In this document: piece after piece, positions 1-7,507 of the stretch
Layout of the letters: every line of letters begins with the position of its first letter
How positions within the stretch are numbered: position 1 is the first letter of the stretch
Assembly: GCA_027318525.1 (NCBI GenBank)
Contig: DAHVPA010000068.1
Coordinates: forward strand, 1-8,852
Origin: Candidatus Cloacimonadota bacterium
GTDB taxonomy: Bacteria; Cloacimonadota; Cloacimonadia; Cloacimonadales; Cloacimonadaceae
DNA length: 8,852 bases
Reading direction: 5' to 3'
Translations under genes and position numbers: made by a program
The notes under the pieces: model-generated
Seen by the model: the letters and a program-made list of their open reading frames with translations, nothing else
The model's database searches: none
Told to the model about the DNA's origin: nothing

Positions 1-436
1 CGGCAAGGACGAGGGTCTTGGAAAAGACGTCGTTTCCGTTTCCGATGCTTTCGATACCGGTGGCTACAACCTTGCCCTGTTGGATGGCGCTAAGAAAACA
101 CACCAAGCCGACAATCATACCTGCGCCCAAAATTGCGACGGCTGACTCCATTGACATACCGGGTGTGATTTTTTGCTTAAGAATAAAGAAAGCACCAAAG
201 CCATAAAGACCCTGGGTTCCGGGCAGAGCGGAAAGAATCATGCAATTGGCAAAGACATCGTCCCTTTTCTTGAGAGCGCCAATCGAAGCCTGTCCATCCA
301 TAACCGTGCCCATGGCGCTGCCCAGTCCGGAGAGGGCGACCATGAAGAACATACCTATCCAGGCTGTGTAAAGCGCTATATTGGATGTTACATGAGTTGC
401 CGCTGCTGCTGCTGTTGCTAAACTATCGGGGGTCAT
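1..436 (-). CDS. atpK: V/A-type ATPase subunit K (rotor ring proteolipid), 3' end cut off by window edge
   Basis: This is the membrane proteolipid whose copies form the ion-carrying rotor ring of the ATPase. The first 145 codons are visible. Reading starts at the ATG at 436-434, preceded by a perfect AGGAGG four bases upstream. The N-terminus is an alanine-rich stretch, then a hydrophobic helix (about residues 20-45) and the motif LPGTQGLYGF at 71-80. Another hydrophobic hairpin helix follows at about 99-118, ending in QQGK (119-122). The protein is of the duplicated four-helix (16 kDa-like) type, and the second hairpin's ion-binding Glu must lie beyond the window. L71, T74, Q75, Y78 and Q120 align by eye with the Na+ ligand set of Enterococcus hirae NtpK, so Na+ coupling is inferred. 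The gene is last in the visible operon, 19 bases after the stop of subunit I. Family identity is very secure; ion choice is a prediction. Confidence 0.95.
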   Translation of the reverse strand, partial: MTPDSLATAAAAATHVTSNIALYTAWIGMFFMVALSGLGSAMGTVMDGQASIGALKKRDDVFANCMILSALPGTQGLYGFGAFFILKQKITPGMSMESAVAILGAGMIVGLVCFLSAIQQGKVVATGIESIGNGNDVFSKTLVLA

Positions 437-440
437 ATTT

Positions 441-446
441 CCTCCT
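441..446 (-). promoter_or_regulatory. Ribosome binding site of atpK
   Basis: A perfect AGGAGG (cctcct on the + strand) lies four bases before the atpK ATG in the 19-base gap after atpI. It is the strongest Shine-Dalgarno match noticed in the window. This fits the need for many proteolipid copies per complex, although that link is an inference. It also fixes the start codon at 436. Confidence 0.85.
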
Positions 447-455
447 GTTATTTAA

Positions 456-2255
456 TCAATTTGTTTTTGTTTTTCCGAAAGGTTTATACTCAATGCCTGG
501 ACCGCTAAATCCGGCGTTATTAAAAAACTCCACAAAGGTGAGACGCATGGGATGAACAAAAGCTCCCAAACCGCTGAGGGCAATATTGAGACTGTGCCCC
601 GCTATCATCAGAGCCAAAAAGAGGACAGGACCCAGGATTGGCACGGAAAGGAACTGATGGGACATATCGTTGATGACCAGTCCGAGGATGCCTCCGCTTA
701 CGCCCAAAGCAAAAAGACGGATATAGGAAAGCAAATCGCCGAAGAATCCGGTGATGACCCCATACATGGTCCAAAGTCCGTTTCCGATATTAAAGAGGAT
801 GTTCTTACCGGGAGAATTGAAAAAGAAAATCAGAAACAAGCCCAGATACATACCGTAAGGGGTATATTTAAGGATGTTGCCCGGTTTGGCACCCAACATG
901 GTGGAACCCGATATCGCCAGACAAAGCACAAACAGGGTGGTTCCCAAAGTGGCGACGCCATATACAAATCCGCCTTGCATCATCTGTTTGATGGCATTGA
1001 GGATTTTGCCCGTGACAATCTGAATCACACCCAGAAGCAAGGCAAAATTGAATATCTGCTCTGTGCTCCGGATGGGGATATAGGGATTGAGGAAGCTGAT
1101 CTGCTTAAGGTCAAAGGCAAAGAAACTGCCCATCACAAAGCCCATGATGACCGTTCCAATCCCCAGGGCTTGAATCAGGGTCAGAAAAGGCAACATGGAT
1201 TTATTGGCTTTGAACTTTTTCTTGAGGATGAAGGCAAGCAGAAACATCACGATGCCATAACCCGCATCGCCATCGCAAAAACCGAAGAACATCATGTAAA
1301 ACGGCGCAAAGAAAGGCGTGAGGTCAAGCTCGTTGTAATAGGGAAGCATAAACATCTTGCCGATGGGCTCAAAGATTCTGGCAAACCAATTGTTCTTCAA
1401 AAGCACGGGCGGATTATCTTCCACGGTGCCATCCACGGCAAAATACACCACACCCCTGCCTTCCAGAAAGGAAACAAGCTCTTGCTCAAGCCGCTTGGGA
1501 ATCCAGCCCTGCATAATCATGATGTGGTTATCCGCTTCGGGCACTGATTGCAAACTGGCATCCTCATATTCATAGGTGTGCGAAAGGTCGTCCAACTCGG
1601 AGGTGAAAAGGTCAACCGCAACCAGGGCATTATCAGCATAAAACTCATCCACCGCTTTGAGCTGATTGGCAATGGAGATTTCCTGTTGGCGCAATTCAGC
1701 CAGAGGACGGGGCGGAAGTTTGAAGCTTTCGGCTTCTATTTCCAGAGGTTCATCTGCTTTGTGCAACACGGCAAAATAGATGGTCCTGCCCACGGTGTTG
1801 ATGACCGTAAGCGCATATTGAGCCTTCCAATCCTCTTTGAAATGATGCAATGAGCAGGAAAAGAGGTCAAGCTTATAGCCGCTCTTTTCCAATTGGTTAT
1901 AAAGTGTATAGTCGAAACTGCCCCAAGGCTCAAGCTCGCTGATTTCCTTGGCAAGGACATTGAATTGGATGGAAAGGCGTTCCTTCTCCACATGGGCTTT
2001 ATCAAGCTGTTGGCGCATCTGTAAAGGCAACAGGGAGGTATGGCTCTTGACGCTCTGGGGATTGACCTTTTTCTTCATGAACTTGAGGGCTGCAGTGTAG
2101 GCTTCGATTTCCTCAGAGACGTTTTGCAGCTTTTCGCTCTTCTCTGATGTATTGCGGACGATATGCACCATGCCCAGGCTCTGAAGCTCGGTAAGAAAAG
2201 GCTGATAATCAGAATGATAAAGCAGGAAGGTGTATCTGCGCATCTTTTCAATCAT
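456..2255 (-). CDS. atpI: V/A-type ATPase subunit I (membrane stator, a-subunit homologue)
   Basis: This is the stator membrane subunit that provides the ion half-channels facing the K ring. The protein is 599 residues, near the short end for the family. Residues 1 to about 310 are a soluble, charged, partly coiled-coil cytoplasmic domain that binds the peripheral stalk. From about 312 onward there are several hydrophobic helices. Family landmarks are FFGFCDGDAGYG at 323-334, the SYIRLFALG motif with the essential ion-pathway arginine R513, and the C-terminal block GAFVHPMRL...VEFF (about 564-578). The start ATG at 2255 overlaps the stop of atpD in an ATGA junction, which implies translational coupling. 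The next gene, atpK, follows after 19 bases. Nothing is missing or broken. Identification rests on the conserved motifs and the operon position and is very secure. Confidence 0.96.
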   Translation of the reverse strand: MIEKMRRYTFLLYHSDYQPFLTELQSLGMVHIVRNTSEKSEKLQNVSEEIEAYTAALKFMKKKVNPQSVKSHTSLLPLQMRQQLDKAHVEKERLSIQFNVLAKEISELEPWGSFDYTLYNQLEKSGYKLDLFSCSLHHFKEDWKAQYALTVINTVGRTIYFAVLHKADEPLEIEAESFKLPPRPLAELRQQEISIANQLKAVDEFYADNALVAVDLFTSELDDLSHTYEYEDASLQSVPEADNHIMIMQGWIPKRLEQELVSFLEGRGVVYFAVDGTVEDNPPVLLKNNWFARIFEPIGKMFMLPYYNELDLTPFFAPFYMMFFGFCDGDAGYGIVMFLLAFILKKKFKANKSMLPFLTLIQALGIGTVIMGFVMGSFFAFDLKQISFLNPYIPIRSTEQIFNFALLLGVIQIVTGKILNAIKQMMQGGFVYGVATLGTTLFVLCLAISGSTMLGAKPGNILKYTPYGMYLGLFLIFFFNSPGKNILFNIGNGLWTMYGVITGFFGDLLSYIRLFALGVSGGILGLVINDMSHQFLSVPILGPVLFLALMIAGHSLNIALSGLGAFVHPMRLTFVEFFNNAGFSGPGIEYKPFGKTKTN

Positions 2256-2851
2256 AAAGCCGCCTCACTCTCCATCCGGTTCTTGAGGATTTTCTGTCCG
2301 GACTTGGAGAGGTTTTCCTCGTCTTCCATAAAGCGTTTGATTTTACGGATGGCATCTTCAAAAGCAGGGATTTGCACCTTTTCATAGAGATTCACTTTCT
2401 GGGTGGTCTTCTTGCGGATGGTCTCCAGAATCTTCATCTTACGCAGATAGAACTGGCGTTCGATTTTCAGCTCGGAAACGCTCTTGAGCATGGAGATGCC
2501 GTCCAGATACCAGTTGGGCGCATGGAACATGAAGAAGGGTCTGATGTCATATTCGATTTTGCCCATCACGGGAATCTTGACTCCGGCTATCTTGCGGGTG
2601 ATGATTTCCACCTCTTTGATTGTAAGCAGAGAAGGGTCAAATTCCTGCCAGAAACGCATGAATTTATTCAGCTCCAGAGTGCGTTCGTTCACCTTTTGTT
2701 CAAGTCCGGCGGCTGCGTCACGGGCTTTTTTGACTTCCATGCGCAGGGCGGATTCCTTGTTCTTGAGGGTGGGCAGAGCTCTGAGCCGCACTTTGAGCTG
2801 CTTATTCAGCTCCTGTAAAGATGTTTTATTATACTGGAACTTGATTTCCAT
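2252..2851 (-). CDS. atpD: V/A-type ATPase subunit D (central rotor shaft)
   Basis: Subunit D is the central shaft that turns inside the A3B3 head and connects it to the rotor ring. The 199-residue product fits the family (about 200-220). It has a long N-terminal helix (about 6-65, rich in Leu, Lys and Arg), a middle region, and a long C-terminal helix. The C-terminal helix carries the family pattern KTTQKVNLYEKVQIPAFEDA at about 148-167, equivalent to the usual R-R-V-N-A-L-E...IP segment. The start ATG directly abuts the stop of atpB (TAAATG), with a modest GGAAAG ribosome site inside the end of atpB. The stop overlaps the start of atpI. In most V/A operons D works together with subunit F, for which no gene is present here. 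The assignment is secure from the helical architecture, the C-terminal motif and the position after A and B. Confidence 0.93.
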   Translation of the reverse strand: MEIKFQYNKTSLQELNKQLKVRLRALPTLKNKESALRMEVKKARDAAAGLEQKVNERTLELNKFMRFWQEFDPSLLTIKEVEIITRKIAGVKIPVMGKIEYDIRPFFMFHAPNWYLDGISMLKSVSELKIERQFYLRKMKILETIRKKTTQKVNLYEKVQIPAFEDAIRKIKRFMEDEENLSKSGQKILKNRMESEAAL

Positions 2852-4171
2852 TTAGTCTTTCCAATGGATTTTCATGAATTCTTCTTTGATACCGACTTCA
2901 GCTTTGGAGAAGTATTTCTTAAAGAGCACCCAAGTGGTGTCCATCATGGCGTCGGTATCCAGATTAACGTCAATGGCAAGCAGTTTATCCGAATATTCTT
3001 TGGCAAAGCTGAGCACACGCTCGTCATAATCAGTCAGGTCAAAGCCGTTCTCCATCTTGGTCTTGGCATTGGCGGCATCAGCATATAGACGGATGGCTGT
3101 ATTCATCACCTGAGGATGGTCCGCCCTGTTCTTTTTGCCTATCACAAGCTGTTTCAGACGTGACAGTGAACGGAAGGGGTCAACGATAACCTTACTGATA
3201 TCAGTGTCCCTGCGCAGGAAAAGCTGACCTTCAGTAATGTAACCAGTGTTGTCAGGAATGGCATGTGTGATGTCTCCACCGGAAAGGGTGGTCACAGCCA
3301 CGATGGTGATGGAACCGCCCTCGGGGAACTGCACTGCTTTTTCATAGATACGGGCAAGGTCGCTGTAAAGTGAACCGGGCATACTGTCCTTGGAGGGAAT
3401 CTGGTCCATACGGTTGGACACGATACTCAGCGCATCGCAGAAGAGGGTCATGTCGGTCAACAGCACAAGCACCTTTTCATTCTTCTCAACAGCGAAATAT
3501 TCTGCCGCAGTCAGACACATATTGGGCACAAGAAGTCTTTCAACAGGTGGGTTTTCGGTCGTATTCACAAAGGAAATGATACGGTCGAGCACACCGGCGT
3601 TCTCAAAGGCGTTTTTATAATAAAGGTAATCGTCATTGCTCAGGCCCATACCGCCCAGGATGATCTTATCCGCTTTGGCACGCAGGGCCACCAGAGCCAT
3701 AACCTGGTTGTAAGGCTGGTCGGGGTCGGCAAAGAAGGGAATCTTCTGTCCGGTCACAAGGGTATTATTGAGGTCGATACCGGCAATACCGGTCGTAATC
3801 AGTTCAGAAGGCTGCATACGGCGAACGGGGTTAACGGAAGGTCCGCCGATTTCCATTTCCAGTCCTTCCACTTCAGGACCGCCGTCAATCGGCTCGCCAA
3901 AAGCGTTGAAGAATCTGCCTGCGAGCTGCTCACCGACTTTGAGGACGGGAGGTTTGCCCATAAAGACGACTTCCGCGTCGGTTCCGATGTTTTCTGTTCC
4001 TGAGAAGATTTGTAAAGTAACCATGTCGCCCATGATTTTAACGACCTGGGCAAGGCGTCCAGCCACCATGGCAAGCTCATCATAACCTACACCGGTTGCC
4101 TGAACGGTAACGGTGGCTTTGGTGATTTGCTGCAGCTTTGTATAGATGCGTTGAAAGGCTTGGGTTGTCAT
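2852..4171 (-). CDS. atpB: V/A-type ATPase subunit B (non-catalytic nucleotide-binding subunit)
   Basis: Subunit B alternates with A in the hexameric head and completes the catalytic sites at the A/B interface. The protein is 439 residues, slightly shorter than the usual about 460. The beta-barrel domain covers about 1-85. The place of the P-loop (GQKIPFFADPDQPYN, 141-155) has no GKT, as is normal for B. Other landmarks are LLTDMTLFCDAL (237-248), the PGSLYSDLARIYE segment (265-277) and NTGYITEGQ (308-316). SLSRL (335-339) contains R338, which corresponds to the arginine finger reaching into the A active site. The start ATG at 4171 overlaps the atpA stop by one base (TAATG), and an AAGGAGAG ribosome site lies about nine bases upstream. 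The stop abuts the atpD start. The assignment is very secure. Confidence 0.97.
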   Translation of the reverse strand: MTTQAFQRIYTKLQQITKATVTVQATGVGYDELAMVAGRLAQVVKIMGDMVTLQIFSGTENIGTDAEVVFMGKPPVLKVGEQLAGRFFNAFGEPIDGGPEVEGLEMEIGGPSVNPVRRMQPSELITTGIAGIDLNNTLVTGQKIPFFADPDQPYNQVMALVALRAKADKIILGGMGLSNDDYLYYKNAFENAGVLDRIISFVNTTENPPVERLLVPNMCLTAAEYFAVEKNEKVLVLLTDMTLFCDALSIVSNRMDQIPSKDSMPGSLYSDLARIYEKAVQFPEGGSITIVAVTTLSGGDITHAIPDNTGYITEGQLFLRRDTDISKVIVDPFRSLSRLKQLVIGKKNRADHPQVMNTAIRLYADAANAKTKMENGFDLTDYDERVLSFAKEYSDKLLAIDVNLDTDAMMDTTWVLFKKYFSKAEVGIKEEFMKIHWKD

Positions 4172-5925
4172 TATTTCACTCTCCTTTCAGCGACTACAGT
4201 ATCGAGTTCGCTTTCGAATTTCTTAAAGTCGGGGGACTGGAATTCCGAGTAGTTCATCTGTTTGCAGAGGTTGACCATTTTGATGAAATAGGGCATGATT
4301 TCCTCAAACACTTCAAAGTGGAATTCAGTGCGGCAGATTTTGAGGATAAGCTCAAGCATATATCTCTGCCTGTCCATGGGGGTTGATTTGTCAATTTTGT
4401 CAAAGCCATCCTGTTGGAGGATAATCCTGTCAATCAATTCGCTTTTCCAGTATTTGTCATGGTAGGAAAGCGGCACACCGTCGTCACCGAGGATATTGAT
4501 CTGTTCATAGGATTCCCTGCCACGCAGAAGGATGTCCTTGGCAAGGGTCACATCGTCCACCCAGGTGGGGGAGATGAGCTTGTTCAGGCTTTCTATCACT
4601 TCATCATACTCGAGGTATTTGGAATAGCTGTCGATGGGATCAACCGCAGGGTATCGCTTACTGTCGGCTCTCTGTTGGGAGAGGGCATAGAAACACCTCG
4701 CTGCTTTCTTGGTGGATTCGGTGACGGGTTCCTTGAGGTTACCGCCGGCTGGGGAGACAGTTCCGATAAAAGTGATGGAACCTGTCTTGCCATTATTCAG
4801 AACCACATACCCGGAACGGGAATAGAAATTTGAGATGATGGCTGGCAAGTCCATGGGGAAAGCATCAGGACCCGGCAGTTCTTCCATACGGTTACTCATT
4901 TCGCGCAGAGCTTGTGCCCAGCGTGAGGTCGAGTCAGCCAGAAGCAGAACTTTGAGTCCCATGCTTCTGTAGTATTCGGCAATGGTCATGGCGGTATAGA
5001 CTGAAGCTTCACGAGCCGCCACAGGCATGTTTGATGTATTACAGATAATAATGGTGCGTTCCATCAGTTTGCGTCCGGTGCGTGGGTCATCCAACACTGG
5101 GAATTCCACAAAGAGCTCCACCACTTCATTGGCACGCTCACCGCAGGCAGCCACAATAATCAGGTCAGCGTCTGCGTTTTGGGAAATGGCATGTTGCAAC
5201 ACAGTCTTGCCGCAGCCGAAAGGACCGGGGATGAAACCGGTTCCGCCTTCCACAATCGGGTTAAGGGTGTCGATGGTTCTTACGCCAGTTTCCATCAATC
5301 TGAAGGGACGAGGTTTTTCTTTATAGGTTTTGATGGGAAGCTTGACTGCCCAATTCTGAACCATGGTGACATTGACTTCGTTGCCATCAACATCGCTCAG
5401 GACAGCAATAGTATCATTTACGGTATATTGCCCTTCGCCCACAATGCTCTTTATGGTGAAAGAACCGCTGAAACTGAAAGGCACCATGATTTTGTGTGCA
5501 ATCCAGCTCTCGGGAACTTCACCCAGCCAGTCGCCTGCTTCCACCTTGTCACCAGCTTTGGCAAGCGGTTTGAACTGCCATTTGACGTCTGCATCCAAGG
5601 GGTCGGTATATTCACCTCTTTTCAGGAAGATGCCTTCCATCTTGTTGAGGTCGTTCTGCAATCCGTCATAGTTCTTGGAAAGCATACCGGGACCGAGTTT
5701 CACTTCCAGCATGTGGTTGGTAAATTCTGCCGTATCACCCGGTTTAAGTCCGCGTGTGCTTTCAAAAACCTGTGTATAGGCAGTATTCTTTACAACTTTG
5801 ATTACTTCTGCCATCAAATCTGTTTCGCCCAGTCTGATGTAGCAAATTTCATTCTGCGATACCGGTCCGTCAACTTCAATCAGGACCAGATTGGCAATGA
5901 TGCCTTTAACGATTCCTTTGGTCAT
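4171..5925 (-). CDS. atpA: V/A-type ATPase subunit A (catalytic)
   Basis: This is the catalytic subunit that hydrolyses or makes ATP in the peripheral head. Numbering below is from the alternative TTG at 5931; subtract 2 for the ATG start. The N-terminal beta-barrel covers about 1-75. The A-specific insertion (bulge domain) is at about 110-195. The Walker A motif GPFGCGKT is at 236-243, GER with the catalytic glutamate E265 at 264-266, the Walker B region KVLLLADSTSRWAQALRE at 327-344, and SPAGG at 393-397. The helical C-terminal domain runs to the end. The length of 584 residues is typical. I chose the ATG at 5925 because an AGGTGA ribosome site sits six bases before it; the in-frame TTG at 5931 would touch that site directly. 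There is a six-base gap to the upstream DUF2764 gene, and the stop overlaps the atpB start. The assignment is very secure. Confidence 0.97.
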   Translation of the reverse strand: MTKGIVKGIIANLVLIEVDGPVSQNEICYIRLGETDLMAEVIKVVKNTAYTQVFESTRGLKPGDTAEFTNHMLEVKLGPGMLSKNYDGLQNDLNKMEGIFLKRGEYTDPLDADVKWQFKPLAKAGDKVEAGDWLGEVPESWIAHKIMVPFSFSGSFTIKSIVGEGQYTVNDTIAVLSDVDGNEVNVTMVQNWAVKLPIKTYKEKPRPFRLMETGVRTIDTLNPIVEGGTGFIPGPFGCGKTVLQHAISQNADADLIIVAACGERANEVVELFVEFPVLDDPRTGRKLMERTIIICNTSNMPVAAREASVYTAMTIAEYYRSMGLKVLLLADSTSRWAQALREMSNRMEELPGPDAFPMDLPAIISNFYSRSGYVVLNNGKTGSITFIGTVSPAGGNLKEPVTESTKKAARCFYALSQQRADSKRYPAVDPIDSYSKYLEYDEVIESLNKLISPTWVDDVTLAKDILLRGRESYEQINILGDDGVPLSYHDKYWKSELIDRIILQQDGFDKIDKSTPMDRQRYMLELILKICRTEFHFEVFEEIMPYFIKMVNLCKQMNYSEFQSPDFKKFESELDTVVAERRVK

Positions 5926-5931
5926 ATCCAA

Positions 5932-5937
5932 TCACCT
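5932..5937 (-). promoter_or_regulatory. Ribosome binding site deciding the atpA start
   Basis: AGGTGA (tcacct on the + strand), within AAAGGTGAT, overlaps the stop region of the upstream gene. It is six bases from the ATG at 5925 but zero bases from the in-frame TTG at 5931, so it supports the ATG as the true atpA start. Confidence 0.75.
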
Positions 5938-6807
5938 TTTATTAAGTGCAAATTCTTCGGGAAATTCAAAGCTGTTTTCCAGGTCGTGTAAAACCTGTCC
6001 AAAGCGTTTTTCGCCAACTGACTGGCTGAGATGTATCCAGCGGTAAACAATTTGTAGCCTGTTAAAATAAGCCATGATGCGCGGGATGGTGAAATAGTCG
6101 AAGAATGTCCTGTCTTCCAGCCATTTCCAGCGTAGAGCGTCATAACCCTTTTCCTTTTCAATGATATCATTCTGCTCAGTCAGACGGGTCAGGGCTTCCA
6201 GATAGGGGTAATCATTGCCCAGACCGAAATCGGAAGCTGAGCTTTTGAGCAGTCTGGCGCTTAGCTCATTATTACCAATAAGCTGTGATTGAAGAGGCAG
6301 GTTGTGTTTGCGGCAGTTCATGGCAATGATGATGTTGCGTATATCACGGTCAAACCTGAACCAGTCTTTCACGTATTCATTATCGTGTTGGTCAACCCAG
6401 TCGTAAAAAAGGGTAAAAAGCTCTTTTAATAGTTGGTATTCAGGTTTGGGGGTCTCCTGATTAAGATAAGGGTGCAGATATTCTATAATCAGAGGGAGGA
6501 CGTTGTCATCAATGTGCTTATTCTTCAGGTTTGTGGTATCGGAAACCTCTTTCAGATGCGCGATGAGCTGCTGCCATTCTTCATTGTCTATAGTGCTTTC
6601 GTCCGACCACTCATCCTTGCCGCTTAGGATATTGACCAGATTGGTAATGTCATTGGGCACCAGCAGAAGTGTAAGCAGGTCATAATCCTTGGCGGTCAGA
6701 TGCTCTTTGGCTGAATGTAAAAACATCAGCGGCGTCAGAAGCAGCTTGGTGTCTTCGGGATGCAGAGCAGGCAGCCCGGTTACAAAATAATAGTATTCGG
6801 TCGCCAT
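5932..6807 (-). CDS. DUF2764 family protein, probable subunit C surrogate of the V/A ATPase
   Basis: This is a 291-residue soluble, acidic, helix-rich protein encoded between subunits E and A. It opens with the family signature YYYFVTGLPAL (5-15). Its C-terminal half carries the block ASDFGLG (191-197), then EKEKGYDALRWKWLEDRTFFDYFTI (about 217-241), both of which I recognise as DUF2764. In other V/A operons this slot holds subunit C, the socket joining the rotor shaft D to the K ring. A segment at about 154-177 (D-x-x-N-I-I...L-P-L-Q-S-Q-L-I) resembles the L-N-I-K-x-L-L-R...G-L helix repeats of subunit C. A C-like role is therefore a reasonable inference, not proven by sequence. The start ATG at 6807 lies eight bases after the subunit E stop; its ribosome site is weak (GGAGAA at a long distance), suggesting coupling to translation of E. 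Confidence 0.85.
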   Translation of the reverse strand: MATEYYYFVTGLPALHPEDTKLLLTPLMFLHSAKEHLTAKDYDLLTLLLVPNDITNLVNILSGKDEWSDESTIDNEEWQQLIAHLKEVSDTTNLKNKHIDDNVLPLIIEYLHPYLNQETPKPEYQLLKELFTLFYDWVDQHDNEYVKDWFRFDRDIRNIIIAMNCRKHNLPLQSQLIGNNELSARLLKSSASDFGLGNDYPYLEALTRLTEQNDIIEKEKGYDALRWKWLEDRTFFDYFTIPRIMAYFNRLQIVYRWIHLSQSVGEKRFGQVLHDLENSFEFPEEFALNKR

Positions 6808-6815
6808 TGCGGAGC

Positions 6816-7418
6816 TTATTCTCCGAACAGAATCTGGACTGCTTTGGGTCTCAGGTAGGATTTGAAGAAATTGGCAAAGTCTTCATCTGTAAAGCTGAGC
6901 TTGTAAGTCCCGTCAGCCGGTGCAATGGTGATGCCATTCTTCATGACAGGACTGAAATCCACTTTCAGTTGTCCGCTGAACATGGATTTGACTGCGTCTT
7001 TCATCCAACCATCCAGTTCCTTCTGTTTGTTTTCGGGAACTGTCAGCACCAGGGAAGACTGGGGAGACCATTTGCCAAGCACTTCCAGAATCAGCTTTTG
7101 CATAAAGGCTGTATCATTGAGAGTGGAGGTGGATTGCTTATCCACGCTTTCCACCATTACGGCACTCACGACCTTGTTCTTAAGTGCGCTCAGAGCTTGC
7201 TGGGCAGCCATCTTCAAATCTGAATGCAGTTTCTTGTCCAGTTCACCGGCTTGCTGTTTGGCATTGGCAATAATTTTTTCCGCTTCCGTTTCAGCGTCGG
7301 TTATAGTCTTTTGCGATTGTTGTTTTGCAGCTTCGAGGATTTTCTCTGCTTCAGCTTTGGCTTTGTTAAGCCCTTCATCATAGATTTTCTGAAGCATTTC
7401 TTGTAACTGGTCAGCCAT
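6816..7418 (-). CDS. atpE: V/A-type ATPase subunit E (peripheral stalk)
   Basis: Subunit E forms the peripheral stalk that holds the A3B3 head still against the membrane subunit I. The 200-residue product starts MADQLQEML. Residues about 5-85 form a long charged, alanine-, lysine-, glutamate- and glutamine-rich helix typical of the coiled-coil stalk. A globular C-terminal domain follows (about 100-200) and ends in SYLRPKAVQILFGE (187-200), the usual C-terminal signature of bacterial E subunits in this operon type. I chose the ATG at 7418 because an AGGAGA site lies five bases upstream. The frame stays open to an ATG at 7466, but those extra 16 residues have no ribosome site and do not look like the family. 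It is the first gene of the ATPase operon. No G/H partner gene, which normally pairs with E, is visible nearby. Confidence 0.92.
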   Translation of the reverse strand: MADQLQEMLQKIYDEGLNKAKAEAEKILEAAKQQSQKTITDAETEAEKIIANAKQQAGELDKKLHSDLKMAAQQALSALKNKVVSAVMVESVDKQSTSTLNDTAFMQKLILEVLGKWSPQSSLVLTVPENKQKELDGWMKDAVKSMFSGQLKVDFSPVMKNGITIAPADGTYKLSFTDEDFANFFKSYLRPKAVQILFGE

Positions 7419-7423
7419 GTATC

Positions 7424-7429
7424 TCTCCT
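7424..7429 (-). promoter_or_regulatory. Ribosome binding site deciding the atpE start
   Basis: AGGAGA on the minus strand (tctcct on the + strand), five bases before the ATG at 7418. It selects this start over the in-frame upstream ATG at 7466. Confidence 0.75.
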
Positions 7430-7507
7430 GCCACCATATTTTTGTAAGGGCACAATCCAAAAACATCCTTTAAATGTCAACAGGATTTTGTCAGAATGTC
7501 TATCTTA

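Noticed and set aside
141..155. Apparent loss of the P-loop in subunit B (residues 141-155 of the protein)
   Set aside because: A degenerate P-loop is normal for the non-catalytic B subunit, so it is not evidence of decay.
552..1547. 331-codon open frame on the plus strand
   Set aside because: It lies wholly antisense to atpI, whose product shows clear conserved motifs. The antisense product is His/Lys/Gln-rich with no recognisable domain.
2372..2818. 148-codon open frame on the plus strand
   Set aside because: It is antisense to atpD and its product is the mirror of the coiled-coil helices, with no family features.
5179..5991. 270-codon open frame on the plus strand
   Set aside because: It is antisense to the well-conserved atpA gene and to the end of the DUF2764 gene, and resembles no known protein. 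It is a shadow frame.
6807..7223. 138-codon and overlapping 152-codon open frames on the plus strand over atpE
   Set aside because: They are shadows of the biased codon use of the long helix in subunit E. There is no separate evidence for coding.
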